A stretch of 13,284 nucleotides of DNA from Bacillota bacterium (GCA_023391535.1 JAEWAU010000043.1:1-13284), one strand, 5' to 3'; positions 5,806 through 13,284 are shown, numbered from the stretch's first letter. Program-made: numbers and translations. Notes: generated by a model not told the origin, from the sequence alone.

Positions 5806-6489
5806 TCACCGCCCGAGGTCGTTGGTCATGCTCTCCACGTCGTCGGCCGTGGTAACCGCCGAGGCGCTGAGCTGGAACCCGCGCTGCGTGGTGATGAGCC
5901 GCGCCATCTGCGCGCCCATATCCACGTTGGAGCTTTCGAGCACCCCGCTGCGCACCGCCGCGGCGGAGGCCGTTGCCGCGCCCGAAAGCGCGCCGGCGGC
6001 GTAATCGTTGTTTCCCACCGGGATAAGCCCCGCGCTGTTGGCGAAGGCGAACACGCCGGGCGCGGTTTTTCCCGTGGCGGGGGTTCCATCCGCGCCCAGC
6101 ACCGCGTAGCCCTGCTGTGTGAGCAGGGCGCCGTCCGCTCCGCGGTGGAAGCTTCCGTCGCGCGTATAGAGGATGGTTCCGTCCGCGGCCCGCGCGGCGA
6201 AATAGCCGTCCCCGTCCACGGCGTAATCGGTGTTCGAATCCGTGTTCTGCAAAACGCCGGCGGCGGTATCCTCCTGCACGCCCAGCACGCCGCCGCCCGC
6301 GGAGGCGATGAGCGCCGCGGCGTTCGGCGTTGCGGGCTGCATCATGGAACTCCCGAGCAGCCCCTCGAAATCCGGGTTCTGGGTTTTGTACGCCGTGGTG
6401 TTCACGTTGGCCATGTTGTTGGCCAGCGTGTCCAGCGCCGTCTGATGTGCGTGCAGGCCGGCCGTGCCGCTGTAAAACGCTTCGATCAT
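5806..6489 (-). CDS. flgG: Flagellar rod/hook-basal body protein, FlgG/FlgF family (second copy)
   Basis: Proteins of this family build the rod beneath the hook and are exported by the flagellar type III system. The 227-residue protein has the rod N-terminus (SGTAGLHAHQTALDTLANNM, then ANVNTTAYK, residues about 7-35), the central DYAVDGDGYFAA and LYTRDGSFHRGADGALLTQQ segments, and the C-terminal ESSNVDMGAQMARLITTQRG helix. It is shorter than typical FlgG (about 260). Bacillus and Clostridia often carry two such genes side by side (flhO/flhP, or flgG1/flgG); which one is the distal rod protein cannot be settled here. ATG 6489 has GGGAGG ending 7 bases upstream. It follows the related gene by 73 bases that contain a strong hairpin. 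Confidence 0.9.
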   Translation of the reverse strand: MIEAFYSGTAGLHAHQTALDTLANNMANVNTTAYKTQNPDFEGLLGSSMMQPATPNAAALIASAGGGVLGVQEDTAAGVLQNTDSNTDYAVDGDGYFAARAADGTILYTRDGSFHRGADGALLTQQGYAVLGADGTPATGKTAPGVFAFANSAGLIPVGNNDYAAGALSGAATASAAAVRSGVLESSNVDMGAQMARLITTQRGFQLSASAVTTADDVESMTNDLGR

Positions 6490-6508
6490 CGTGGAACCTC
6501 CCTTTCGC

Positions 6509-6536
6509 GCCGGGCCGGTTTTCCGGCCGGCCCGGC
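6509..6536. repeat. Strong GC hairpin between the two rod genes
   Basis: GCCGGGCCGG (6509-6518) and CCGGCCCGGC (6527-6536) are perfect 10-base inverted repeats around an 8-base loop. On the mRNA the hairpin ends about 9 bases before the GGGAGG site of flgG. There is no U-run after it, so it is unlikely to terminate. It may protect or process the message, or tune translation of flgG. Confidence 0.75.
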
Positions 6537-6562
6537 AAAGCCGAATGCGCGAACGTGCGCCG

Positions 6563-7297
6563 TTATTTGAGCGAGCCGAGCTGGACGGTTTTGTCGTAGG
6601 TGTCGTCCGAAATCTCGAACGCCTGCTGGCACCCCTGGAACGAGCGCGTGGCCGCCATCATGCCCGTCATGTTGCCCACAACGTCGGTGTTGGAATCCTC
6701 AACCCACCCCTGCCGGAGGACGCCGCCCGCCTGCACGGCGCCGGCGAGGCCGAAAAAGCCGTCGTCCCGGCGCGTTACGGAGCCCTTCGGCGCCGTATAG
6801 AGGGCGATTTTTCCCGCCGTTCCGGCCGCCGTAGTCACCGTACCGTCGCCCGCCACAGTGATCTTGTCCGTTCCCACATGCAAAGGCTGCCCGTTTTCGC
6901 CCAGCAGCCGTTCGCCGGTGGGCAGTGCGAGATAGCCTCCGGTATCCACCGAAAAATCGCCCGCGCGCGTGTATTTGGCGGCGCCGCCGGCGTCCTGCAC
7001 GGCGAAAAAGCCCTCGCCGTCGATGGCAAAGTCGGTGGAGACGCCGGTCTGCTCATAGCTGCCCGCGGAAAAATCGGTGTTTTCGGCGGAAAGCCCCGTA
7101 TAATCCGAAAGCGTGCCCACCTCGGGCGAGCCGTTTTCATCGATGCGCCGCACCAGCTCCTGCCCGAAATCCGAAAACGACAGGTCGCTGCTCTTGTAGC
7201 CCGGCGAATTGACGTTCGCGGCGTTGTTCGCGAGCACGTTGATGCGCCTGTACTGCGCCTCCATGCCCGACGCCGATGAAAAAATGCCTCTTACCAC
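6563..7297 (-). CDS. flgF: Flagellar rod/hook-basal body protein, FlgF/FlgG family (first copy)
   Basis: This 244-residue protein belongs to the same rod family as its downstream neighbour. It shows the N-terminal rod motif (IFSSASGMEAQYRRINVLAN, then NAANVNSPGYK, residues about 5-35). The central DFAIDGEGFFAV and KYTRAGDFSVDTGGYLALPT segments follow, and a C-terminal SNTDVVGNMTGMMAATRSFQ helix. The C-terminal helix departs from the usual AQRAYEAN form (CQQAFEIS). The start is the GTG at 7297, giving MVRGIFSSASGM, because AGGGAAG ends 8 bases before it and the rod motif begins there. A longer form would start inside fliA and carry 29 unrelated basic residues. It follows fliA by 65 bases. flgF is a best guess; flgG1 or flhO would be equally fair. 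Confidence 0.88.
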   Translation of the reverse strand: MVRGIFSSASGMEAQYRRINVLANNAANVNSPGYKSSDLSFSDFGQELVRRIDENGSPEVGTLSDYTGLSAENTDFSAGSYEQTGVSTDFAIDGEGFFAVQDAGGAAKYTRAGDFSVDTGGYLALPTGERLLGENGQPLHVGTDKITVAGDGTVTTAAGTAGKIALYTAPKGSVTRRDDGFFGLAGAVQAGGVLRQGWVEDSNTDVVGNMTGMMAATRSFQGCQQAFEISDDTYDKTVQLGSLK

Positions 7298-7305
7298 GGA
7301 AAACA

Positions 7306-7312
7306 CTTCCCT
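7306..7312 (-). promoter_or_regulatory. Ribosome binding site fixing the GTG start of flgF
   Basis: AGGGAAG on the minus strand lies 8 bases before the GTG at 7297. It favours this GTG over an ATG at 7384 that lies within fliA. Confidence 0.65.
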
Positions 7313-7362
7313 TCGCTTCTCGCCCGCCCGGCGGTTCCTGCGGCATACCAAGCGCCGCGGCT

Positions 7363-8121
7363 TCAGGCTTTCCAATAGGCGCACAGCGCGCTCCGAAGGT
7401 CGCCCACCGCGCGCGTGTGCAGCTGCGACACGCGCGATTCGCTCACGCCCAGCACGGAGCTGATCTCCTTGAGCGTCAGCTCCTCGTAATAGTAGAGTGA
7501 AATGATCAGCCGCTCGCGCTCGGGCAGCGCGTCGATGGCGCGGGCCAGCATTTCCGTCAGTTCGCTTTCCTGAAGGCGCCCTTCCGGCGTTTCGCCCGTA
7601 TCCGGCCCCAGAATCTCCGCCGAGGCCTCAAGGAGCATCTCCTCGAGCGAAACCATGCTCTGCCGGCCGCCCTCGCTCTGAATCTGCAAAAGCTCCTCCC
7701 GGGAAACGCCCAGAAACGCGGCCAGCTCCTCATCGGTGGGCTCGCGCCCGTGACGCGCGGCGAATTCGACCGCCGCGCGCTCCACCTCCTGCGAGCGCTT
7801 GCGCACCCCGCGGGGAATCCAGTCGTTGCGGCGCATGTAGTCGATCACTTCGCCCCGGATGCGGTAGGTGGCGAAGGTTTCGAACGCCACACCCTTGCCG
7901 GGGTCGTATTTTTCCACCGCTTTGATGAGGCCGATCATGCCGTAGCTCAGCAGGTCCTCGGCATCCACGTAATTCCCGCTCACCGAGGCCGCGCGCCGCG
8001 CGATGGATTTTACAAGCCCCGCGTAGGCGAGGACGATCTCGTTGCGGGTTTCCGCTCCCGGATTTTCGCGGTATTCTTCCCAGAGACGCGCGGATTCTTT
8101 TTCGCTGCAAACCGGCGGCAT
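7363..8121 (-). CDS. fliA: RNA polymerase sigma-28 factor for flagellar genes (FliA/SigD)
   Basis: This sigma factor directs RNA polymerase to late flagellar and motility promoters and is held inactive by FlgM. The 252-residue protein has region 2 at about 30-100 (DLLSYGMIGLIKAVEKYDP and FETFATYRIRGEVIDYMRRN, then DWIPR, a SigD/WhiG/FliA hallmark). Region 3 is at about 108-165 and region 4 at about 187-248, with the helix-turn-helix LTLKEISSVLGVSESRVSQL. Length is typical (about 240-260). ATG 8121 follows a GGGGGCGGG purine stretch, 35 bases after the flhA stop. A matching sigma-28 promoter and the flgM gene occur downstream in this window, supporting the role. In Bacillus, flhF, flhG and che genes come between flhA and sigD; none is here. 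Confidence 0.96.
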   Translation of the reverse strand: MPPVCSEKESARLWEEYRENPGAETRNEIVLAYAGLVKSIARRAASVSGNYVDAEDLLSYGMIGLIKAVEKYDPGKGVAFETFATYRIRGEVIDYMRRNDWIPRGVRKRSQEVERAAVEFAARHGREPTDEELAAFLGVSREELLQIQSEGGRQSMVSLEEMLLEASAEILGPDTGETPEGRLQESELTEMLARAIDALPERERLIISLYYYEELTLKEISSVLGVSESRVSQLHTRAVGDLRSALCAYWKA

Positions 8122-8156
8122 GTTCCCGCCCCCTTTCCGTCCTGCGCCGTGCGGCG

Positions 8157-10217
8157 CTATGCGGCTACGGCGCCCAGCGATTGCACGCGGATGTCGTTTT
8201 CGAGCTCGTTATACGAAATGACCCACAGCCCCGGCAGGCTCGCTTCCGTAAGCCGCCGGAAATACAGGCGCACGGCGGGCGAGGCGAGCACCACCGGCTG
8301 CACGCCGGCGCTGCTCAGCTTTTCCACCTGCCTGCGCGTGTTCTCGATAATGCCCTGCGCGGCGTCCGGGTCCAGGGCCAGGTAGGTACCGCGGTCGGAA
8401 TTGCGCACGCTCGAGGTGATCTGTTTTTCCACCGCGGGGTCGAGGGTGAGCACCTTGAGCTCGCCGTCGGGCGCCACGCGGCGCGAGATGGTGCGGCGCA
8501 GACTCTGGCGCACGTATTCGGTGAGAACGTCCGGGTCCTTTACGCGCGGCGTGAAATCGCCCACCGTTTCGAGCACGGTGGTGAGATCCCGGATGGGGAT
8601 ATTCTCGCTGAGCAGATTCTGCAAAATCTTCTGCAGATCGCCCACCGCGAGCTTGCTCGGGATAACCTCGTCCACCAGGGAGGCGTTGCTTTTCTTGAGC
8701 ACGTCGAGCATGGAGTTGACCTCGCGGCGCCCCAGAAGCTCCGGCGCGTGGGCGCGCACCACCTCCGAAAGGTGCGTCATCATCACGGCGGCCGGGTCGA
8801 TAACGGTGTAGCCGTTGAGCTCGGCGTCCGCGCGCTTCTCGGGGGATATCCAGCGCGCCTTGAGGCCGAACGCCGGCTCCACGGTGTCGATGCCGTCCAC
8901 CAGGAACTCGTCGCCCAGCGGGTTCATGATGAGCAGGCTGCCCACGAGCAGGCTGCCCTCGGCCACCTCCTCGCCGCGGATCTTGATGACGTAACGGTTG
9001 TTGGAAAGCTGGATGTTGTCGCGCATCCGCACGCTGGGGAGCACCACGCCCGTTTCCAGCGCGAACTGGCGGCGGAACATCACCACCTTGTCCACGAAAG
9101 TGCCGCCCTGGCTTTCCTCCACCAGCGGGATGAGGCTGTAGCCGAACTCCATCTCAATGGGCTCCACCTCGAGCATCGAATAGACGTTCTCGGGGTTGCG
9201 CAGACGGTCCAGCTCGCTGCCCGCGGCGAGCTTCTGCACGGCGGGGGACGCGGGTTTTTTCGTCTTTTTTTCGTCCCGCGCGGCGCGCCAGCCCAGCAGC
9301 AGGAACAGCGCGCCCAGAAGAAGCAGAATCGGCATGGGAAAGCCCGGAATCAGAAGCATCAGCAGCAGCACCACGCCCGTGGAAATCAGCACGGTGGATT
9401 GCGAAAAGAGCTGTTTGGTCAGCTCCGAGCTCACGCTGTCCTGCGAGGCGGCGCGCGTGACGATGATGCCCGTGGCCGTGGAGATGAGCAGCGCGGGGAG
9501 TTGGGCCATAAGCCCCTCGCCCACGGTGGCGATGGTGTAGGTGGTGAGCACGGTGTTGATATTTCCGCCCTTGAAGATTCCCACGAGGATGCCGCCCACG
9601 ATATTGATGAGCATCACCACGATGGCAAGGATGGCGTCGCCCTTCACGAACTTGGAGGCACCGTCCATGGAACCGTAGAAATCGGCCTCGCGCTGGATAT
9701 CGGTGCGGCGCTGCCGCGCCACCTCTTCGGTAATCAGCCCGGAGTTCAAATCGGCGTCGATGGCCATCTGCTTGCCGGGCATGGCGTCCAGGGTGAAGCG
9801 GGCGGCCACCTCGGCCACGCGTTCGGCGCCCTTGGTGATGACGAGGAACTGCGCCACCACGATGATGAGGAAGATGACGAGGCCGATGACGACGTTTTTA
9901 TTCGGGATGACGAAGCTGCCGAAGGTTTTGATAACCTGCCCGGCGTATCCGTCGTTGCTGAGGATGAGGCGCGTGGCCTGAACTTCCAGCGAAAGGCGGA
10001 AAAGGGTGGTTACGAGCAGCAGCGAGGGAAAGATGGAAAACTGCAGCGTGCGCGTGATGGTGGTGGTGATGAGCAGGATGGTGAGCGCGAGCGAAAGGCT
10101 CAGCATGAACAGGAAGTCCATCGCCTGCGTGGGCAGGGGCAGAATGATGATGAGAATGATGCCCACTACGGCGATGGACACCGCGCTTCCCTTGAGCACG
10201 TTCATCAGGCCTTTCAC
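8157..10217 (-). CDS. flhA: Flagellar type III export gate protein FlhA
   Basis: FlhA is the large gate component that uses the proton motive force and docks chaperone-substrate complexes through its cytoplasmic domain. The 686-residue protein has hydrophobic segments from about 11 to 130. The FHIPEP signature region follows (RVAEVAARFTLDAMPGKQMA, then IDADLNSGLI, about 133-162). The conserved Asp of the GASKFVKGDAILAI motif lies at about 194, equivalent to the essential Asp208 of Salmonella. More membrane segments run to about 310, and the cytoplasmic domain fills the rest. Length is standard (about 680-700). The start is GTG, with GGGAGGTG ending 7 bases upstream, 42 bases after flhB. It sits in the fliP-fliQ-fliR-flhB-flhA order typical of Firmicutes. 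Confidence 0.97.
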   Translation of the reverse strand: MKGLMNVLKGSAVSIAVVGIILIIILPLPTQAMDFLFMLSLSLALTILLITTTITRTLQFSIFPSLLLVTTLFRLSLEVQATRLILSNDGYAGQVIKTFGSFVIPNKNVVIGLVIFLIIVVAQFLVITKGAERVAEVAARFTLDAMPGKQMAIDADLNSGLITEEVARQRRTDIQREADFYGSMDGASKFVKGDAILAIVVMLINIVGGILVGIFKGGNINTVLTTYTIATVGEGLMAQLPALLISTATGIIVTRAASQDSVSSELTKQLFSQSTVLISTGVVLLLMLLIPGFPMPILLLLGALFLLLGWRAARDEKKTKKPASPAVQKLAAGSELDRLRNPENVYSMLEVEPIEMEFGYSLIPLVEESQGGTFVDKVVMFRRQFALETGVVLPSVRMRDNIQLSNNRYVIKIRGEEVAEGSLLVGSLLIMNPLGDEFLVDGIDTVEPAFGLKARWISPEKRADAELNGYTVIDPAAVMMTHLSEVVRAHAPELLGRREVNSMLDVLKKSNASLVDEVIPSKLAVGDLQKILQNLLSENIPIRDLTTVLETVGDFTPRVKDPDVLTEYVRQSLRRTISRRVAPDGELKVLTLDPAVEKQITSSVRNSDRGTYLALDPDAAQGIIENTRRQVEKLSSAGVQPVVLASPAVRLYFRRLTEASLPGLWVISYNELENDIRVQSLGAVAA

Positions 10218-10259
10218 GGCGCTTCACCTCCCTTTTTCTGTTTCCTGCCTCTTTTTCGT

Positions 10260-11318
10260 TCAGCTTCTGCCCGCCTGTTTGAGCCGGTAGATATAGGCGA
10301 GCACTTCGGCCACGGCCTTATAGAACTCCTCGGGAATCTCCTCGCCGACATCCACGGTTTTGTAGAGCGCCTGCGCGAGCGGTTTGTTTTCGATAACGTG
10401 CACGTGGCTTTCCTGCGCGATCTCCACGATTTTGAGCGCCACGTTGTTCTGGCCTTTCGCCACCACCATGGGGGCGCGCGTCTTGCCGCGCTCATATTTA
10501 AGGGCGATGGCGTAATGGGTCGGGTTTCGCACCACCACGTCGGCGGCGGGAACCGCCGCGAGCTGACGGCGGCGCGCCAGCTTCATCTGCTCGCCCTTGA
10601 TGCGGCCTTTCGTTTCGGGGCTGCCCTCGAGCTGCCGGAACTCTTCTTTGATGTCTTCCTTGCTCATCTTGATGCGGCGCTCGTAATCCCACCACTGGAA
10701 GAGATAATCCGCCAGGCCGATCGCGAGGTAGGCCGCCGCGGTTTGGAAGCACATATCCAGAATAAAATTGGAGACCCATGCCACCGAGGTGGAGGCGGGA
10801 GAGGAATACAGCGTGAGGATGGCGGGCAGGCTGCCCCGGACGTCGATCCAGATGATCACGCCCAAAACCGTGATTTTGAGCATGGATTTGAGGACTTCCA
10901 CCAGCCCTTTGAGGGAGAACACCTTTTTGATGCCGCTTATGGGGTTGAGCTGGGAGAACCGGGGTTTGATGTTGGAGGGGACGAACAGCAGCCGCGTCTG
11001 CGCCATCGTTCCCAGAATGCTTACGCCCACGTACACCAGAAAGAACGGCAGCAGCGCCGAACCCGCAAGGGCGAACACCGTGGTATACATCTGCGCCATG
11101 CCGCCGCCACCGCCCACGTCGGCGTCGAGGCGGCCCAGAAACCGCACCATGCCGTTTGCCATGTAGCCCAGGATGCCCGGGCCCGTTGCGCGGAGAACGC
11201 CGAAGATGCCCAGCAGCACCACGGCGCTGACGATATCCTGGCTTTGGACGACGTTGCCTTTCTTGCGTTCGTCCTTGCGCCGTTTGGGTGTGGCTTTTTC
11301 GGTTTTCTCGCCCGGCAA
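10260..11318 (-). CDS. flhB: Flagellar type III export switch protein FlhB
   Basis: FlhB switches export specificity from rod/hook to filament substrates after self-cleavage. The 352-residue protein begins GEKTEKATPKRRKDERKKG as in the family, has four likely membrane segments (about 30-50, 85-105, 145-160, 180-205), and carries the autocleavage motif NPTH at 265-268. The catalytic Asn is at 265, followed by YAIALKY. The cytoplasmic C-terminus ends in EEIPEEFYKAVAEVLAYIYR, also typical. The start is TTG at 11318: the frame is closed by a stop two codons upstream and AAAGGGGGG lies 7 bases before the TTG. It is separate from fliR here, unlike the fused fliR-flhB seen in some Clostridia. Confidence 0.96.
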   Translation of the reverse strand: MPGEKTEKATPKRRKDERKKGNVVQSQDIVSAVVLLGIFGVLRATGPGILGYMANGMVRFLGRLDADVGGGGGMAQMYTTVFALAGSALLPFFLVYVGVSILGTMAQTRLLFVPSNIKPRFSQLNPISGIKKVFSLKGLVEVLKSMLKITVLGVIIWIDVRGSLPAILTLYSSPASTSVAWVSNFILDMCFQTAAAYLAIGLADYLFQWWDYERRIKMSKEDIKEEFRQLEGSPETKGRIKGEQMKLARRRQLAAVPAADVVVRNPTHYAIALKYERGKTRAPMVVAKGQNNVALKIVEIAQESHVHVIENKPLAQALYKTVDVGEEIPEEFYKAVAEVLAYIYRLKQAGRS

Positions 11319-11325
11319 CGCTCAT

Positions 11326-11334
11326 CCCCCCTTT
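11326..11334 (-). promoter_or_regulatory. Ribosome binding site fixing the TTG start of flhB
   Basis: AAAGGGGGG on the minus strand lies 7 bases before the TTG at 11318. An in-frame TGA two codons upstream rules out a longer protein, and the residues after the TTG match the conserved FlhB N-terminus. Confidence 0.7.
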
Positions 11335-11356
11335 GCAGCCGTTTCGCAGGGCTCTG

Positions 11357-12139
11357 TCAGCCGCTCAGGAGTTTGATCCATTCGGCGGCCTTCTCCATGC
11401 CGAAGGTGATAAGCTTGCCGCACATATCGGTGAGCTGCCCCGCGGTGAGCGTGAGGAGCACGAGGCCCACCAGCGCGGTGAGGTGCATGCCGATGGAAAA
11501 GACGCTGATGGTGGGCACCGCGCGCATCAAAAGCCCCATGGCCACCTGGCAAACAACCTCCACGGCCAGCACCGGCAGCGCCATACGGAAGCCGAAATCG
11601 AAATAATCCCGGCCGAGCTGCGCCACGAACTGCAAAGCGCCCGCGCGCAGCTGCATGGTTCCGGGCGGGATCAGTTTGAAGGAATCGCTCAGAAACGAAA
11701 CCAGCGCCAAATGCGCGTTGCCGGCAAAAAAGACGACCAGAACGACCAGATTGAAGAAATTCCCGAACAGGGGCATGTTGACGTTGGAATGCGCGTCGTA
11801 CATCTGGGCCATCGTCAGGCCCATCTGCATATCGATAAGCTCGCCCGCCAGCTGCACCACGTAGATCACGAGGCCCAGCAGCACGCCCAGCCCTACGCCC
11901 ACGATCAGCTCGCCCAGCCCCTCCGCAACGAGCTGCGGGGCGGAGCTTACGTCGGCCCGCGCGTTCAGCGTGGGCAGCACCACCAGGGTGCACAAAAGTC
12001 CGAGACCCGCCCGCAGCATCACGGGGATTTCTTCCCGGCCTAAAACGGGGTTAAACACGAACAGGCCGGTCATGCGCAGAAGGACAAGCAGAAACAGGCT
12101 CAGCGTGCCCCCCGAAAGGATCGGAACCGTTACGCTCAT
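11357..12139 (-). CDS. fliR: Flagellar type III export protein FliR
   Basis: FliR is part of the FliP-FliQ-FliR core through which substrates cross the membrane. The 260-residue protein is strongly hydrophobic with several predicted membrane segments. Family-like stretches include FLLVLLRMTGLFVFNPVLG near the N-terminus, GEL-containing segments followed by IDMQMGLTMAQMYD, and LPVLAVEVVCQVAMGLLMRA then VPTISVFSIGMHL towards the C-terminus. Length is usual (about 255-265). ATG 12139 has a GAGGGGG stretch just upstream. It begins 144 bases after fliQ, an unusually large gap for this operon, and ends 38 bases before flhB. Confidence 0.94.
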   Translation of the reverse strand: MSVTVPILSGGTLSLFLLVLLRMTGLFVFNPVLGREEIPVMLRAGLGLLCTLVVLPTLNARADVSSAPQLVAEGLGELIVGVGLGVLLGLVIYVVQLAGELIDMQMGLTMAQMYDAHSNVNMPLFGNFFNLVVLVVFFAGNAHLALVSFLSDSFKLIPPGTMQLRAGALQFVAQLGRDYFDFGFRMALPVLAVEVVCQVAMGLLMRAVPTISVFSIGMHLTALVGLVLLTLTAGQLTDMCGKLITFGMEKAAEWIKLLSG

Positions 12140-12283
12140 GCAGCCCCCTCATACCGAAAGCAATTCCATAAAAGATTGGCAGGAATCGTGTTCCGTCTTT
12201 TCGCCTCCCTCGGTTCGGCGAAACGCTTCGGAACGCCTCCATCTTTTCGGAAAATGCCGTAAACGCCGCCGTTTCGGCCGCGG
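12140..12283 (-). other. 144-base fliQ-fliR gap without a convincing gene
   Basis: This is the widest gap in the export operon. I see only weak hairpins, such as GCCG-AAA-CGGC just after the fliQ stop and CGAA-GCGT-TTCG near its middle, with no U-run and no clear promoter. An ATG-initiated frame at 12242 lacks a good ribosome binding site and runs into fliR, so I do not call it. Confidence 0.5.
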
Positions 12284-12547
12284 CTACAGCTTTGCGATCT
12301 GGGCAAACGCTTCCCTCGTGAAATCCACGATCTGGGCGACCATCCAGTTGCCCGCCACCAGCAAAAACAGCACCACCGCCACAATCTTCGGCACAAAGGT
12401 CAGCGACTGCTCGTGAATCTGCGTAGCCGCCTGAAAAATGGAGATCACAATGCCCACCACCAGGCAGATGATGAGCACCGGCGCCGAAACCACCGTGGCT
12501 ACGGTGAGCGCCCGGCTAATCAGGCTGGAAATCGAGGACGCGTCCAT
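12284..12547 (-). CDS. fliQ: Flagellar type III export protein FliQ
   Basis: FliQ is a small two-helix membrane subunit of the export core. The 87-residue protein has one hydrophobic hairpin half at about 13-38 (VVSAPVLIICLVVGIVISIF), the highly conserved QAATQIHEQSLTFVPKIVAV stretch, and a second membrane segment at about 50-70, then DFTREAF. Length fits the family (about 89). I start it at ATG 12547 because AAGGAGG ends 6 bases upstream and the family N-terminus aligns there. An ATG eight codons earlier would add a basic RRKRRSR stretch that lies over the ribosome binding site. It follows fliP by 49 bases. Confidence 0.95.
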   Translation of the reverse strand: MDASSISSLISRALTVATVVSAPVLIICLVVGIVISIFQAATQIHEQSLTFVPKIVAVVLFLLVAGNWMVAQIVDFTREAFAQIAKL

Positions 12548-12553
12548 CCGGCT

Positions 12554-12560
12554 CCTCCTT
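12554..12560 (-). promoter_or_regulatory. Ribosome binding site fixing the fliQ start
   Basis: AAGGAGG on the minus strand lies 6 bases before the ATG at 12547. It decides the shorter 87-residue FliQ over a form eight residues longer. Confidence 0.8.
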
Positions 12561-12596
12561 TTTCTCCGCATCTCGCAGGCTGTATAACCCGCACGG

Positions 12597-13284
12597 CTAC
12601 TTGAAGCTGTGCACCAGCGACTGGATGGTGAGGCCCCAGCCGTCCACCAGCACGAACAGCGCGATCTTGAGCGGCAGCGAGATCATCATGGGCGGCAGCA
12701 TCATCATGCCCATGGACATCAGCGTCGAAGAAACGATGATGTCGATAATCAGAAACGGCAGGTAGAGAATGAACCCCATGAGAAAAGCCTTTTTCAGCTC
12801 GCTCATGATGAACGCGGGGATCAGCACATGCGTGGGGATCTGATCGAGTGTTTTGACGCTGCCGATCTTCGCCATATCGAGAAAAGCCCTCATGCTGGTG
12901 GTTTCGGTATTGCGGAACATGAACTCCCGCAGCGGCTTGAGGGCGTTGGCGGAGGCCTGCTGCACGGTGATCTGGTTGTTCACGAGCGGCTGGTAGGCCG
13001 TTTTGTTGATCTCGCTGATGGTGGGGGTCATGATGAACAGCGTGAGGAACAGCGCCACGCCCACGAGCACCTGGTTCGGCGGGGACTGCTGCAGCCCCAT
13101 GGCGTTGCGCAGCAGCGAAAGCACAATGATGATGCGCGTGAACGACGTCATCATAATGAGGATGGAGGGCGCGAGCGACACCAGCGTGAGCAGCAGCAGG
13201 ATCTGGAGGGAATTGGCCATTCCCGCGGGCGTCTGCGCGCCGCCCAGCGTAATGGTCACGCCGGGGTCGGCCGCGGCGGCGTGC
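12597..13284 (-). CDS. fliP: Flagellar type III export protein FliP, 5' end outside the window
   Basis: FliP forms the pentameric entrance of the export channel in the membrane. The visible part shows the family features: MMTSFTRIIIVLSLLRNAMG, then PPNQVLVGVALFLTLFIM, a YQPL segment, PLREFMFRNT, the LIPAFIMSELKKAFLMGFIL block, and the C-terminal MGMMMLPPMMISLPLKIALF then VLVDGW. The open frame continues past a GTG at 13259 to the window edge, giving residues HAAAADPG before VTITLGG. That looks like the end of the cleaved signal peptide normal for FliP, so the true start lies beyond 13284 and the GTG is internal. Only the signal peptide region should be missing. Confidence 0.95.
   Translation of the reverse strand, partial: HAAAADPGVTITLGGAQTPAGMANSLQILLLLTLVSLAPSILIMMTSFTRIIIVLSLLRNAMGLQQSPPNQVLVGVALFLTLFIMTPTISEINKTAYQPLVNNQITVQQASANALKPLREFMFRNTETTSMRAFLDMAKIGSVKTLDQIPTHVLIPAFIMSELKKAFLMGFILYLPFLIIDIIVSSTLMSMGMMMLPPMMISLPLKIALFVLVDGWGLTIQSLVHSFK

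Noticed and set aside
8181..11606. A 1141-codon open frame on the plus strand opposite flhA, flhB and part of fliR
   Set aside because: It is antisense to three well-recognised genes. In GC-rich genes with G/C-rich third positions, antisense frames lose stop codons. The translation is rich in His, Gly, Arg and Glu with no domain I recognise.
12051..12242. A 63-codon frame on the minus strand between fliQ and fliR
   Set aside because: It has a poor ribosome binding site, overlaps the fliR start in another frame, and has no recognisable features.
13257..13259. GTG at 13259 as the start of fliP
   Set aside because: The frame stays open to the window edge and the preceding residues (HAAAADPG) look like the end of the FliP signal peptide, so the gene is cut by the window and the GTG is internal.

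Overview
This window is one continuous block of flagellar genes, all on the minus strand, so transcription runs from the right edge (13284) to the left edge (1). It comes from a GC-rich, motile, monoderm member of the Firmicutes, most likely Clostridia. Three things suggest this: Shine-Dalgarno sites of the GGAGG type before nearly every gene, free use of GTG and TTG starts, and a gene order (flgM-flgN-flgK-flgL-yviE-fliW-csrA) that matches the Bacillus/Clostridium arrangement rather than the proteobacterial one. The placement of sigma-28 and two FlgF/FlgG-type genes straight after the export genes is a layout known from Clostridia. The genus cannot be named from the sequence alone.

Layout in the direction of transcription. 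(1) Type III export gate and class switch, 13284-5806: fliP (5' end cut by the window), fliQ, fliR, flhB, flhA, the sigma-28 gene fliA, and two rod/hook-family genes called here flgF and flgG. flhF and flhG, often found between flhA and fliA in Firmicutes, are absent from this spot. (2) Late operon, 5752-1333: a convincing sigma-28 promoter, then flgM (anti-sigma-28), flgN (chaperone), flgK and flgL (hook-filament junction) and a yviE-like DUF6470 gene. (3) Post-transcriptional module, 1332-44: a 195-base leader with a long imperfect inverted repeat, then fliW, csrA and a small protein of unknown function with a Cys4 TRASH/YHS-like zinc motif and three predicted membrane helices. It sits where Bacillus subtilis has the flagellin gene hag.

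How they work together: FliP, FliQ, FliR, FlhB and FlhA form the export gate, which first sends out the rod and hook proteins, including the FlgF/FlgG homologues. FlgM holds FliA inactive until the hook is finished and FlgM is exported. FliA then drives late genes, including the flgM operon itself. FlgN delivers FlgK and FlgL. FliW and CsrA couple flagellin level to flagellin translation.

I see no RNA genes, insertion sequences, CRISPR arrays or attachment sites. Most of the window is ordinary flagellar core. The parts least explained by known genes are the terminal Cys4 membrane protein, the 43-base inverted repeat in front of fliW, and the palindromic repeats between flgG and the flgM promoter. 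No gap exceeds 195 bases.
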